Source of the DNA: NZ13-RE01 sp964612975
Lineage (GTDB): Bacteria; Dictyoglomota; Dictyoglomia; Dictyoglomales; Dictyoglomaceae
Assembly: GCA_964612975.1 (NCBI GenBank)
Contig: CAZTGC010000003.1
Coordinates: forward strand, 1 to 64,000
Direction: 5' to 3'
DNA: 64,000 nucleotides
A program made the position numbers and the translations under genes. A model generated the notes under the pieces. It was not told where the DNA came from. It saw only the letters and a program-made list of their open reading frames with translations, and ran no database searches. Shown here piece by piece: positions 17,909 through 26,376 of the stretch (position 1 is the first letter of the stretch; every line of letters starts with the position of its first letter).

Positions 17909-18778
17909 TTAACGTATTGCTCCAAGCATAATACCTTTTACAAAATATCTTTGCAAAAATGGATACGCGATTACTATTGGGAAAGAGGCAATCACCATTG
18001 TAGCTAATCTAACAGATAGTGTGGTAATTCCAAGGGTTGAAACATATCTACCAGCCTCTCCTGCTGCACTGGCTGCTTGAATAGCTCTAACTAAATATAA
18101 AGGCAAGGTCTCTAATTGAGGTCCTCCATATAATAGGGCATCAAACCATGAATTCCAATGCCATACCGCATTAAATAAAGCTATGGTTGCTAATATTGGT
18201 GTAGATAAAGGAAGAACTAACTTGAAAAATATAGTTATATCATTTGCACCATCAATTTGAGCAGATTCTATTATTTCTGACTCAATACCTTTAAAAAAGG
18301 TCATCGTAACAAATGCATTAAAGGCACTAAACAAATTAGGGATGATGTATACTAAGAAATTTCCTCGCAATCTGAGAAGCCTGGCAATAACTATATAGGT
18401 TGGAATCAATCCTCCACTGAAATACATTGTTATCAATGCCATCATGATGAAAAATCGTCTGCCTAATAAATATTGTCTAGAAATACCATATGCAAAAGCT
18501 GCTGTAAAAAATACTGCACTTACGCTTCCTATCACTGTTCTTAGTATTGTAACAATAGTTGCTCTTACAATATTTTTATCACTAAGTACATATTCATAGT
18601 TAGCTAAGGAAAATGTTCTGGGGAACAAATATACTGGCTCTCTTAACAAATCTAAAGGATCATTGAATGATGAAATTATTACATAATAAAATGGGTATAG
18701 TGTTATAAGTACTATAAGGGTCATAAATAATGCATTAAAAATTTTAAAGGTTATTTCTCCCAAATTTTTCTCTTTCAA
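17909..18778 (-). CDS. ABC transporter permease, CUT1 family (LplC/MalG-like)
   Basis: This 289-residue integral membrane protein has about six hydrophobic spans and the ATPase-contact EAA loop, seen as ESAQIDGANDITIFFKLVLP. TLYPFYYVIISSFND at the N terminus and QRYFVKGIMLGAIR at the C terminus are typical of the LplC/YtcP branch that pairs with LplB and large binding proteins. The start at 18778 is 15 nt after the upstream permease stop. It forms the channel for the oligosaccharide taken up by the 16191-17828 binding protein. Confidence 0.95.
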   Translation of the reverse strand: MKEKNLGEITFKIFNALFMTLIVLITLYPFYYVIISSFNDPLDLLREPVYLFPRTFSLANYEYVLSDKNIVRATIVTILRTVIGSVSAVFFTAAFAYGISRQYLLGRRFFIMMALITMYFSGGLIPTYIVIARLLRLRGNFLVYIIPNLFSAFNAFVTMTFFKGIESEIIESAQIDGANDITIFFKLVLPLSTPILATIALFNAVWHWNSWFDALLYGGPQLETLPLYLVRAIQAASAAGEAGRYVSTLGITTLSVRLATMVIASFPIVIAYPFLQRYFVKGIMLGAIR

Positions 18779-18793
18779 TTACATTTCCTCCTT

Positions 18794-19741
18794 TCAAAAT
18801 AGACTTTCGCCAAATAATTTCTTTGAAAAGTAATTTGCACTTAATAATAAGATTACCGAAGATAAAGAACGAAATAGTCCTACTGCAGTGGCATATGAAA
18901 ATCTACCTAAAACAATTCCCATTTTATATGTATAAGTGTCAATTATTTCAGCCACATCTTGAATTGCTGAATTAGATAAAAGATACATTTGTTCAAAGAG
19001 ACCATAATTTGCAATAAGTCCTGCTAAGTTGAAAATAAGTAAAATTACAATAGTAGGCTTAATAGAGGGTAAAGTAATATACCTCATCCGAGCAAATCTT
19101 CCTGCGCCATCAATTACAGCTGAATCATATAAAGTAGGATCTATATGAGAGATTGCTGCTAAATATATAATAGAGTTCCATCCAAACCATTTCCATAAAT
19201 TACTTAATACTACCACAGGTGCTACAAATCCAGGGGTTACAAGAAATGGAATTTGCTTTTCAATGATATTAAGTTTCAATAATAAATTATTTACTAAACC
19301 ATTATCCGCAAATATTGTATATATAAAACCAATCACGAAAACCCAAGAAATAAAGTAAGGTAAATAACTTACTGACTGGACAAACCTTTTGATACGTATA
19401 TTAATAATCTCATTAAGTAGTAATGCAAATATTATTGGAAATGGGAAACCAACAATTAAATTCAAAAAGCTATAATAAAGAGTATTCCACAAGGCTTGCA
19501 TAAAATACTTATCAGTGAAGATTTCTTTAAAATTATTCAATCCCACCCATGGACTTTCTATAAAACTTCTTAAAGGACCCAAGTAAGGATTATATTGTTT
19601 AAAAGCAATTATAATCCCAAACATAGGTAAATAATTAAATATGAGCATCCAAAGGACAACAGGCAATACCAAGATCATGATATACCGTTGATTCCAAAAA
19701 GTTTTCCATATCGATTCTTTTCCTTGAGTTCCTTTAAACAT
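18794..19741 (-). CDS. ABC transporter permease, CUT1 family (LplB/MalF-like)
   Basis: A 315-residue membrane protein with about six spans and the EAA loop SAVIDGAGRFARMRYITLPS. The N-terminal region YIMILVLPVVLWMLIFNYLP followed by PMFGIIIAFKQYNP is the LplB signature. It is the first gene after the operator-containing promoter at 19788-19829; AAAGGAG precedes the ATG with an 8-nt gap. It pairs with the 17909-18778 permease. Confidence 0.95.
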   Translation of the reverse strand: MFKGTQGKESIWKTFWNQRYIMILVLPVVLWMLIFNYLPMFGIIIAFKQYNPYLGPLRSFIESPWVGLNNFKEIFTDKYFMQALWNTLYYSFLNLIVGFPFPIIFALLLNEIINIRIKRFVQSVSYLPYFISWVFVIGFIYTIFADNGLVNNLLLKLNIIEKQIPFLVTPGFVAPVVVLSNLWKWFGWNSIIYLAAISHIDPTLYDSAVIDGAGRFARMRYITLPSIKPTIVILLIFNLAGLIANYGLFEQMYLLSNSAIQDVAEIIDTYTYKMGIVLGRFSYATAVGLFRSLSSVILLLSANYFSKKLFGESLF

Positions 19742-19787
19742 TATATATGACTCCTTTCCCCTTATAAAAAATCTATTATTATTTTTT

Positions 19788-19829
19788 TGTTACTGGTAAC
19801 AGTATAATATTAAAAAATTTTTTTGTCAA
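19788..19829 (-). promoter_or_regulatory. promoter with LacI-type operator for the transporter/GH31/lacI operon
   Basis: On the minus strand TTGACA (19824-19829), a 17-nt spacer and TATACT (19801-19806), with the palindrome TGTTACTGGTAACA at 19788-19801 over the expected start site. It differs from the operator at 12585 only in the central base. The leader to the ATG is about 50 nt. Confidence 0.82.
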
Positions 19830-19852
19830 GTATGGAAAAAGATCTTGACCTG

Positions 19853-19878
19853 TAATCATTTTTTGAAAAAGAAAACCT
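19853..19878 (+). repeat. 26-bp dispersed repeat, copy 1
   Basis: This AT-rich 26-mer, starting TAATCATTTTTT and ending AGAAAACCT, is identical to 39335-39360. Both copies lie in intergenic DNA in the same orientation. It is not a palindrome. The rest of 19830-20068 holds no supported gene. Confidence 0.6.
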
Positions 19879-20068
19879 TCTTGGGATAGAATTTTATAAG
19901 ATTTAACCCCATTAATTATCCCTGCAGAAAATGATACTTTTTCTAAATTGAGATGTAAAAGCGAGATAGATCTTATTATTGAAGGAATATCTTTTTTCCA
20001 ACTTTTAATGGAAATTGAGTATATTTTATAATAGGGATTAAATAGAGTAGAAGGAAATTAAAAGGAGA

Positions 20069-20733
20069 ACCTTAGAGGAAATTATTGTTGTTCATACTAC
20101 CCCATTTAAAGAAGATGAAAGTATTGATTTTGATTTATTGAAAAAATATTTAAACTTTATAATTAACAAGAAAGTTCATGGAATATTTTTTTGTGGATCT
20201 ACCGCGAAGCTTTTATATTATCAATAGATGAAAGAAAAAAGATTTTATAAGCTATATTAGAGAAGAATAAAGGTAGATTAACAGTAGTTGCTCATTGTGG
20301 CACTTCAAATCTTAGAGACACTATGGAATTAATAGAGCATTCTAAAAGGGTAGGAGCAGATGAGTTAGGAAGAGTAACTCCTTAGTTTCTAAATTCTCCC
20401 ATGATTTTGAAAATATTTTAGGTATAAAGGATTAGTAATGGAAACTTTTATACAATTATGGGATATATTCAAAATACAAGAAAAGATTTTATCCTAATTG
20501 TAGGATATGATAGGGCGTTCCTTCCAGCACTTATTACGGGAGGAAGGGGAACTGTTATAGGACCAGGGGGTGTATTTCCAGAGCTTTTTGTTAAGATGTA
20601 TGATACTTTTCTGGAGGGAAATTATGAGCTTTTTAGGAGACTTCAATTAAAACAAAGTAAACTATCTTTAGTCTTAGGAGACGGTGGAGATTTACCTTGG
20701 GGAAATAGGATAGAGATGAAATTTATGATATAA
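20069..20733 (+). pseudogene. broken DapA/N-acetylneuraminate lyase family aldolase
   Basis: Pieces of a dihydrodipicolinate-synthase-family protein follow in order across frames: TTPFKEDESIDFDLLKKYLN and HGIFFCGSTA (from 20072), LSIDERKKI, then GRLTVVAHCGTSNLRDTMEL (about 20225-20383), FENILGIKD with the Schiff-base lysine region (about 20410), and GYDRAFLPALITGGRGTVIG near the 3' end (20458-20733 is open). Several stops and frameshifts separate them, and the segment with the catalytic tyrosine is lost. AAAGGAG precedes the first piece. It was probably a 2-keto-3-deoxy sugar-acid aldolase or similar enzyme of the sugar island. Confidence 0.85.
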
Positions 20734-20763
20734 TATAAACAAAAAAATCAAAGGGGTGTATAA

Positions 20764-20967
20764 ATGAACGTTGGGAAATGCGATGCCATTGTGAGATTAA
20801 TTATAGGGCTTATCCTTCCCCATTTTACAAGATGGGGTATAGTTTCTGGAGAAGTATGGGTAGCTGTTCTACATATAATAGGAGTAATATTAGTTTTTAC
20901 TGCTGTATTGAGATACTGTCTATTATATAAATTATTGAATATATCCACATATAAAGAAGGTAAATAA
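20764..20967 (+). CDS. DUF2892 family small membrane protein
   Basis: A 67-residue protein starting MNVGKCDAIVRLIIGLILP, with two hydrophobic helices and a C-terminal CLLYKLLNIST segment. This matches the DUF2892/YgaP-tail family, which usually starts MNVGxxDRxIR and ends CPLYxLLGxST. Function is unknown; in some bacteria the domain is attached to rhodanese. AAAGGGGTG lies before the ATG. The gene stands alone between a pseudogene and a gene-free stretch. Confidence 0.75.
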   Translation: MNVGKCDAIVRLIIGLILPHFTRWGIVSGEVWVAVLHIIGVILVFTAVLRYCLLYKLLNISTYKEGK

Positions 20968-21793
20968 GCAATCAATTTTCATTATAATTTCTCCTAAAAA
21001 TAGTAAAATAAGTTTTAGCATGAAACTTTTTAGGGGAATTGAGGAGAAAATCATGAATCCCCAAGTTAAAAACGAAAGAATATAAAACATACTACACTGC
21101 AAAAATAGTTCACGAAATAGTTGAATTTGGCGAGATTTCATTAAATTATTCATGGTGGAGTATTTAACGAGAAATTGTAGTTTTAAAATATGAATATTAG
21201 TCTTTAGCTTGAGAATATTTATTGTGCTATTTTCATAATATAAAAAGATTTTTTTGAAGCAGAATACATACACTTCCCAATAAAATAGAACCAAAAAGGA
21301 GAGATAATCTCGTCATAAGATTCTGAGTAAAAGTGTGGAAAAGTCCCCACGTAATTCCTATATCATCTCAAAAAAAATAAATATATTGAAAAATAAATAT
21401 GAAAAGGCCTAAATTTTATAAAAGGTTTAAATTCTTTCCAAAATAAAGCATTTTTAAAAATAACAATCCCAAAAAGTATTACTGTTGAAATTAATAGATA
21501 TTTAAATTTGAGCCTTTTTCTATACATAATGATATAAAAACCTTTTACTGAGGTTATATCCAACGAAGGACATAATTTATCGAATCTTTTAAAATTAAGA
21601 TCTCTATTGACATTAAAATCAATTCAGGGTCAAGTGCACCTAAAACAAGAATTTTCAAGGATAAATAATCACTCTATTTATCTTTCTTTATCTCAGTTTC
21701 TTTATACATCTTTCATTATCCATTGACCTAAACTACTTAAATATCCTAAACTAAGTTTTAGTATGAAACTTTTTAAAAATTCAGGAGGAAATT
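20968..21793. other. 825-bp region without a supported gene
   Basis: Apart from the duplicated leader at 21010-21085 nothing is convincingly coding. Minus-strand open frames at 20932-21294 and 21363-21563 are Phe/Leu/Ile/Lys-rich, lack good ribosome binding sites and are best read as AT-rich noise or heavily decayed sequence. Confidence 0.5.
21010..21085 (+). repeat. duplicated leader and first codons of the GH94-like gene
   Basis: A 23-bp block AAGTTTTAGCATGAAACTTT plus TTA (21010-21032) matches 21753-21775 with one mismatch. In both copies it is followed by a purine-rich ribosome binding site and an ATG that begins MNPQVK, here at 21053, there at 21794. The upstream copy ends after ten codons (stop at 21083-21085). 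It is a partial duplication, either relic or upstream small ORF. Confidence 0.7.
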
Positions 21794-24700
21794 ATGAACC
21801 CTCAAGTAAAATATGAGGTTGATCCCAAGAGGGAATTAACCTTTAATATTTACAATTATAATTATGCCTTTCCCTTTTCAAGCTTTCTTCCAGGAATATC
21901 AGGAATCCTTGGAATACCTATGTGGTGCTTCTATGTAAATCGAGGGCAATGTATTGCAAGTTTTGGATTTGAAAGTAAAGATGGAGCAATTCTTGAATTC
22001 CATCCTGCCAATAAAGCCTATAGACTCACTCCAATTTATGGTTTTAGAACTTTTATAAAAATAGATGGAAAAATATATGAAACTTTCTCTCCCAGAGGTC
22101 AAGACTTTGAAATAGAAAATAAAATTAGTATCACCCCCTATGATCTTACCATATTTGAAATAAACAAAACTCTAGGCCTCTCCTGTCAAGTAAATTACTT
22201 TACTTTACCTTCGGAACCTATAGGTGCCTTAGTACGTATATTAAGTATAAAAAATGAGGGAGATAAAAACCTAAGCCTTGAATTTATCGATGGACTTCCC
22301 CAAATCCTTCCCTATGGATTAACTAATGAGGTAATGAAAAATATGTCAAGAACCATCGAGGCTTGGTACAGGGTAGATAATTTAGAAGAGAATATACCCT
22401 ACTATAGGCTTTGCTCCTCCTTCCAGGATGTGACAGAAGTAAAGCCAATAGAAGAAGGACATTTTTATTTCGCCTTTTTAGAAGAAAAAAAGCCCCTTGC
22501 TATTTTGGTAGATCCTGATCTAATCTTCTTTCCCGTAAGTGATTTCAGCTATCCTAAAGCTTTTGAGGACAAAAATTTTAAATTACCGCCTATAGTATAT
22601 TATGGAAATAGAACTCCATCAGCTTTTTCCTATGCCTTTTTAACCTTAAATCCTAAGGAGGAAAAAACCATCATCTCTCTTGTAGGAAAAGCAAAGTTTC
22701 TTTCTCAGCTAAAGGAACTTTCTAAAAAATATATGAATACTGATTTTATAAAAAGAAAAGCTGAAGAAAACAAATACTTAATAAGGGAAATTATAGATTA
22801 CTCCTTTATATATACTTCATCAAAAGAATTCAACTCCTATGCACGACAAAGTTTCTTAGACAATATACTTAGGGGAGGATTTCCCATCACTTTAAAATAT
22901 AAAGATAAAAGGGATGTAATATATCTCTTTTCAAGAAAGCACGGTGATTTAGAAAGGGATTATAACTTCTTTAAACTTGAAGTAAATTATTTTTCTCAGG
23001 GAAATGCTAATTTCCGTGATATAAATCAAAATAGAAGAAATGATTTATACTTCAATCCCAACATAGGATATTTTAATGTTTTATACTTTATGAATCTCAT
23101 TCAACTTGATGGATACAATCCCTTAGTAGTTAAGGGAATTAAATATATTTTTGAGGGAACAGAGGAAGATTTAGGAGATTGGATAGGAGGAAAGGAAAAA
23201 AAGGAAGTAGAGGTTATGATCCAAAAACCCTTTGTTCCTTATGACATCATAAAAATCTTAGAGAAGTATAATTTCCCACTTAAAAAAGGAGAATTAATAG
23301 AATTTATTTCCTTTATTATTACAAGCAGTAAAAAGGTTGAGGATGCAGAATTTGGAGAAGGATATTGGATAGATCATTGGTTCTATAATCTTGATTTAAT
23401 AGAAAGTTTTGAATCCTTGTTCCCTGATAAAATGGAGGAATTACTCTTAAGAATAAAATTATTTACCTATTATGATAACTATGAAAGGGTTCTTCCAAGA
23501 AGGGAAAGATATGTATTAACCGAAAGGGGAGTAAGACAATACAGATCTTTAATAAAAGATGAGGAAAAATTAAAACTTATAAAATCAAGAAGTGTGGAAC
23601 CTGATAAGGCAAGGAAAAATTACGGAAAAGGAAATATTTACTATACAAATCTTTTATCTAAACTCTTTACCTTATGCTTAATAAAATATTCCACTTTAGA
23701 TCCTGACAATATTGGTATTGAGATGGAAGCAGGAAGACCAGGTTGGAATGATGCCCTAAATGGACTTCCTGGAATATTTGGCTCCTCATTAAATGAAACC
23801 TTTGAATTAAAAAGACTAATTTTACTAATTAAAAATTGGATTGAAAAATATCAAATATATGAAGAAAAAATAAACCTACCCATAGAAGTTTATACTCTTT
23901 TGAATTCTATTCTTGAAATAACTCAAAAAAGTCTTGAGAGAAAAATATCAAATTTTGAATTCTGGGATAGGGCCTCGGAAGCAAGAGAAATTTATAGAGA
24001 GAAGATAAGATTTGGAATAGATGGAGAGGAAATTTCAGTAGAGTTATCAGAAGTTAATAAATATTTAGATCTATTCTTAAAGAAACTTGAAAGAGAATTG
24101 GAAAATGCCTATGATGGGGAAAATAAACTTTATCATACATATTTCTACTATGATCTTGTAGAGTTTGAATTGATAGAAGAAGAGGATAAGAGAATACTAA
24201 AGCCTAAAAAATTTGAAAGAAAATCTCTGCCTTTATTTCTCGAAGGACAGGTACACTTTTTGAAGGCTGAAAAGGACCAGGAGAAAAAGGTAAAAATTAT
24301 AGAAAAGGTGAAAGAAAAAGATCTATTCGATAAAAAACTTAATATGTACAAAGTAAATACCTCTTTAGAAAAAGCTCCTCTTGAAATTGGAAGAATAAAA
24401 GCTTTTCTCCCAGGATGGCTTGAAAATGAGAGTATATTCCTCCATTTAGAATACAAATATCTCCTCGAGATTTTAAAAACAAATCCAGAGATATTCTTTA
24501 AAGAGATAAAAACTTGTCTTGTACCTTTTATGAATCCAGAAATTTATAAAAGAAGCATATTTGAAAATGTATCCTTTATAGTAAGTAGTGCTAATCCAGA
24601 TTCCAATATTCATGGTGCAGGATTTTCTGCAAGGCTCTCAGGAAGTACTGCAGAGTTTTATAATATTCTAATTTTAATGTCCTTTGGTAAAAATCCCTTC

Positions 24701-25048
24701 TATTTGGATAATAACAAAAAATTGATATTTAAACTTACCCCATTTTTGCCCTCTTTCCTCTTTACAGAAAAGGCCCAGGAAGTGGAATATTATAAAAATG
24801 GAAAAATATTAAAACTCCAAATACCTGAAAACTCTTACGTAGTAAATTTCTTAGGAAATACCATTATTTACTATTTAAATCCTAAAAGACTAAACACCTT
24901 TGGAGAAAATAGCGCAAAGGTAAAAAAGTATATACTATATGGATCAGAAGATAAAAGGGAAATTGTAGAAGATGATATAGTTTCAGAACCATATTCAAAG
25001 GATGTAAGAGAAGGAAAATATTACAAAATTGAGGTGCTGTTAGAGTAA
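21794..25048 (+). CDS. GH94-like glycoside phosphorylase family protein
   Basis: A large 1084-residue protein without signal peptide that resembles the cellobiose/chitobiose phosphorylase family: a beta-sandwich N-terminal region (PMWCFYVNRGQCIASFG, ALVRILSIKNEG) and an alpha-barrel. GRPGWNDALNGLPG (aspartate near 653) resembles the region with the catalytic acid, followed by GSSLNETFELKRL, and SSANPDSNIHGAGFSARLSG occurs near 930. Such enzymes split a glycosidic bond with phosphate. The usual DGGDWNDA form of the acid motif is not kept, so it may be a divergent phosphorylase or another glycosyl enzyme. AGGAGG precedes the ATG. It stands alone. Confidence 0.7.
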   Translation: MNPQVKYEVDPKRELTFNIYNYNYAFPFSSFLPGISGILGIPMWCFYVNRGQCIASFGFESKDGAILEFHPANKAYRLTPIYGFRTFIKIDGKIYETFSPRGQDFEIENKISITPYDLTIFEINKTLGLSCQVNYFTLPSEPIGALVRILSIKNEGDKNLSLEFIDGLPQILPYGLTNEVMKNMSRTIEAWYRVDNLEENIPYYRLCSSFQDVTEVKPIEEGHFYFAFLEEKKPLAILVDPDLIFFPVSDFSYPKAFEDKNFKLPPIVYYGNRTPSAFSYAFLTLNPKEEKTIISLVGKAKFLSQLKELSKKYMNTDFIKRKAEENKYLIREIIDYSFIYTSSKEFNSYARQSFLDNILRGGFPITLKYKDKRDVIYLFSRKHGDLERDYNFFKLEVNYFSQGNANFRDINQNRRNDLYFNPNIGYFNVLYFMNLIQLDGYNPLVVKGIKYIFEGTEEDLGDWIGGKEKKEVEVMIQKPFVPYDIIKILEKYNFPLKKGELIEFISFIITSSKKVEDAEFGEGYWIDHWFYNLDLIESFESLFPDKMEELLLRIKLFTYYDNYERVLPRRERYVLTERGVRQYRSLIKDEEKLKLIKSRSVEPDKARKNYGKGNIYYTNLLSKLFTLCLIKYSTLDPDNIGIEMEAGRPGWNDALNGLPGIFGSSLNETFELKRLILLIKNWIEKYQIYEEKINLPIEVYTLLNSILEITQKSLERKISNFEFWDRASEAREIYREKIRFGIDGEEISVELSEVNKYLDLFLKKLERELENAYDGENKLYHTYFYYDLVEFELIEEEDKRILKPKKFERKSLPLFLEGQVHFLKAEKDQEKKVKIIEKVKEKDLFDKKLNMYKVNTSLEKAPLEIGRIKAFLPGWLENESIFLHLEYKYLLEILKTNPEIFFKEIKTCLVPFMNPEIYKRSIFENVSFIVSSANPDSNIHGAGFSARLSGSTAEFYNILILMSFGKNPFYLDNNKKLIFKLTPFLPSFLFTEKAQEVEYYKNGKILKLQIPENSYVVNFLGNTIIYYLNPKRLNTFGENSAKVKKYILYGSEDKREIVEDDIVSEPYSKDVREGKYYKIEVLLE

Positions 25049-25479
25049 AAAAGATTATATTCTGAGATTTTTAACTTAATTGAAGGATTTTAAGGAATTT
25101 GTATATACCGCAACAATTTATCCCCCATCAGAAGTTTGTTGAATAGAATATGCCCCATCAAGATTATTTTCAGGAAGTTAAAATAATGAGATAAATGTGA
25201 AACAAGATTTATTTGAAAAGATTTAAGAACAATGCAATAGAGAGGATAATTTAGAACTATTCAAATGTGAGATAAGGAAGAATGCTAAATTCAAATCTGA
25301 GGATTCTTTGGAAGAGGTGAAATAGAGGTACCTGTCTCAGATACAAGATATTTGACAAGGATCCCTCTTGGAATTTTTCTTTTAATTCTCTTTGCCATTG
25401 ATCTTTGAGCTAGCCTGGAACTAAACTACAATTAATATTCGCTTAATAACTCCTTTAGATTTTTGATATAATTTAATCT
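25049..25479. other. 430-bp stretch with possible gene debris
   Basis: No intact gene. Around 25195-25420 two neighbouring frames give coding-like runs (NREDNLELFKCEIRKNAKF, then GRGEIEVPVSDTRYLTRIPL), broken by stops, on the plus strand. They may be one decayed gene, but no family was recognised. Confidence 0.35.
25467..25472 (+). promoter_or_regulatory. TATAAT box 7 nt before the GT2 start codon
   Basis: A perfect TATAAT at 25467-25472 ends 7 nt before the ATG at 25480, and no ribosome binding site is seen. Transcription would begin at the start codon, giving a leaderless mRNA. The -35 box is poor. Confidence 0.55.
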
Positions 25480-26376
25480 ATGCATATAAGTGTAATTATG
25501 CCCACATACAATAGAAGAGAGCTTTTGGGAATTATTCTCCTCCAAATATTAAACCAAGATTTTGAAGGGGAATATGAGGTAATAGTATCCGATGATGGCT
25601 CAAATGATGATACCAAAGAGTATGTGGAAAACCTAAAAAGTATTTATAAAAACTTAAAATACATATATTCTTCTGAGAGAAGGGGACCTGCTCATGCAAG
25701 GAATTTAGCCCTAAATAAATCCCAAGGAGAATTAATTGTATTTATCGATAGTGATATATTTGTAAATAGAGATTTTCTTAAAAATCACTATGAAATTCAG
25801 AAAGAAAATAATTTTAAAGTTTTAGTACAAGGTCCAGTAATAAACACCTATAACTGGAAAAAACCATGGAAAGAAAAATTTAAATTAAGAGACATATCTT
25901 CAGCCTTTTTTGCTACTGGAAATGCAAGTGTGGCTAAGGAAATATTATTAAAAACTGGCTTTTTTGATGAAAATTTTACCTTCTATGGATGGGAAGATTT
26001 AGAACTTGGGATTAGACTTAAAAAAATAAATATAAAACTTATAAACTCGGACAAAGTAAGAGTATGGCATCTTATCCTTCCTCCTAACTTAAAAAACCCC
26101 TCTTACCTTTTTGAAAAGGAGAGGGAAAGAGCAAGATCCGCCATGTATTTTTATAAAAAACATCCAACCCTTGAAGTAAAAATGATGATACAACTTGGAA
26201 AAATTTATGAAATAGGAAATTTTATACAAAGAATTTTGGGATTAATTAATGAAAAAAATGTAGAAAAGTTTTGGAAATGGACAGAAGAAAAAGGATATCA
26301 TACCCTTTCTACTATTATTCTCTCAGGAGTACTTAACAAAATCTATTTAGAGGAATTAAAAAGAATTTCTTCATAA
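25480..26376 (+). CDS. family 2 glycosyltransferase
   Basis: A 298-residue GT-A fold transferase. SVIMPTYNRRELLG at residues 4-17 and VIVSDDGSNDDT (about 34-45) bind the nucleotide, DSD at 90-92 (VFIDSDIF) binds the metal, and the WEDLELGIRL motif near 175 is the acceptor-side ED typical of the family. It adds a sugar to a growing polysaccharide at the inner face of the membrane. It converges with the GT4 gene, overlapping its 3' end by 34 bp, and forms a surface-polysaccharide cluster with it and the ligase-like gene. Donor and acceptor are unknown. Confidence 0.92.
   Translation: MHISVIMPTYNRRELLGIILLQILNQDFEGEYEVIVSDDGSNDDTKEYVENLKSIYKNLKYIYSSERRGPAHARNLALNKSQGELIVFIDSDIFVNRDFLKNHYEIQKENNFKVLVQGPVINTYNWKKPWKEKFKLRDISSAFFATGNASVAKEILLKTGFFDENFTFYGWEDLELGIRLKKINIKLINSDKVRVWHLILPPNLKNPSYLFEKERERARSAMYFYKKHPTLEVKMMIQLGKIYEIGNFIQRILGLINEKNVEKFWKWTEEKGYHTLSTIILSGVLNKIYLEELKRISS

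Noticed and set aside
20932..21294. 120-codon minus-strand open frame
   Set aside because: Low-complexity Phe/Leu/Ile/Lys composition, no ribosome binding site, overlaps the DUF2892 gene end and the duplicated leader.
21363..21563. 66-codon minus-strand frame with a hydrophobic stretch
   Set aside because: Starts with TTG, lacks a ribosome binding site, and AT-rich DNA easily encodes such hydrophobic runs.
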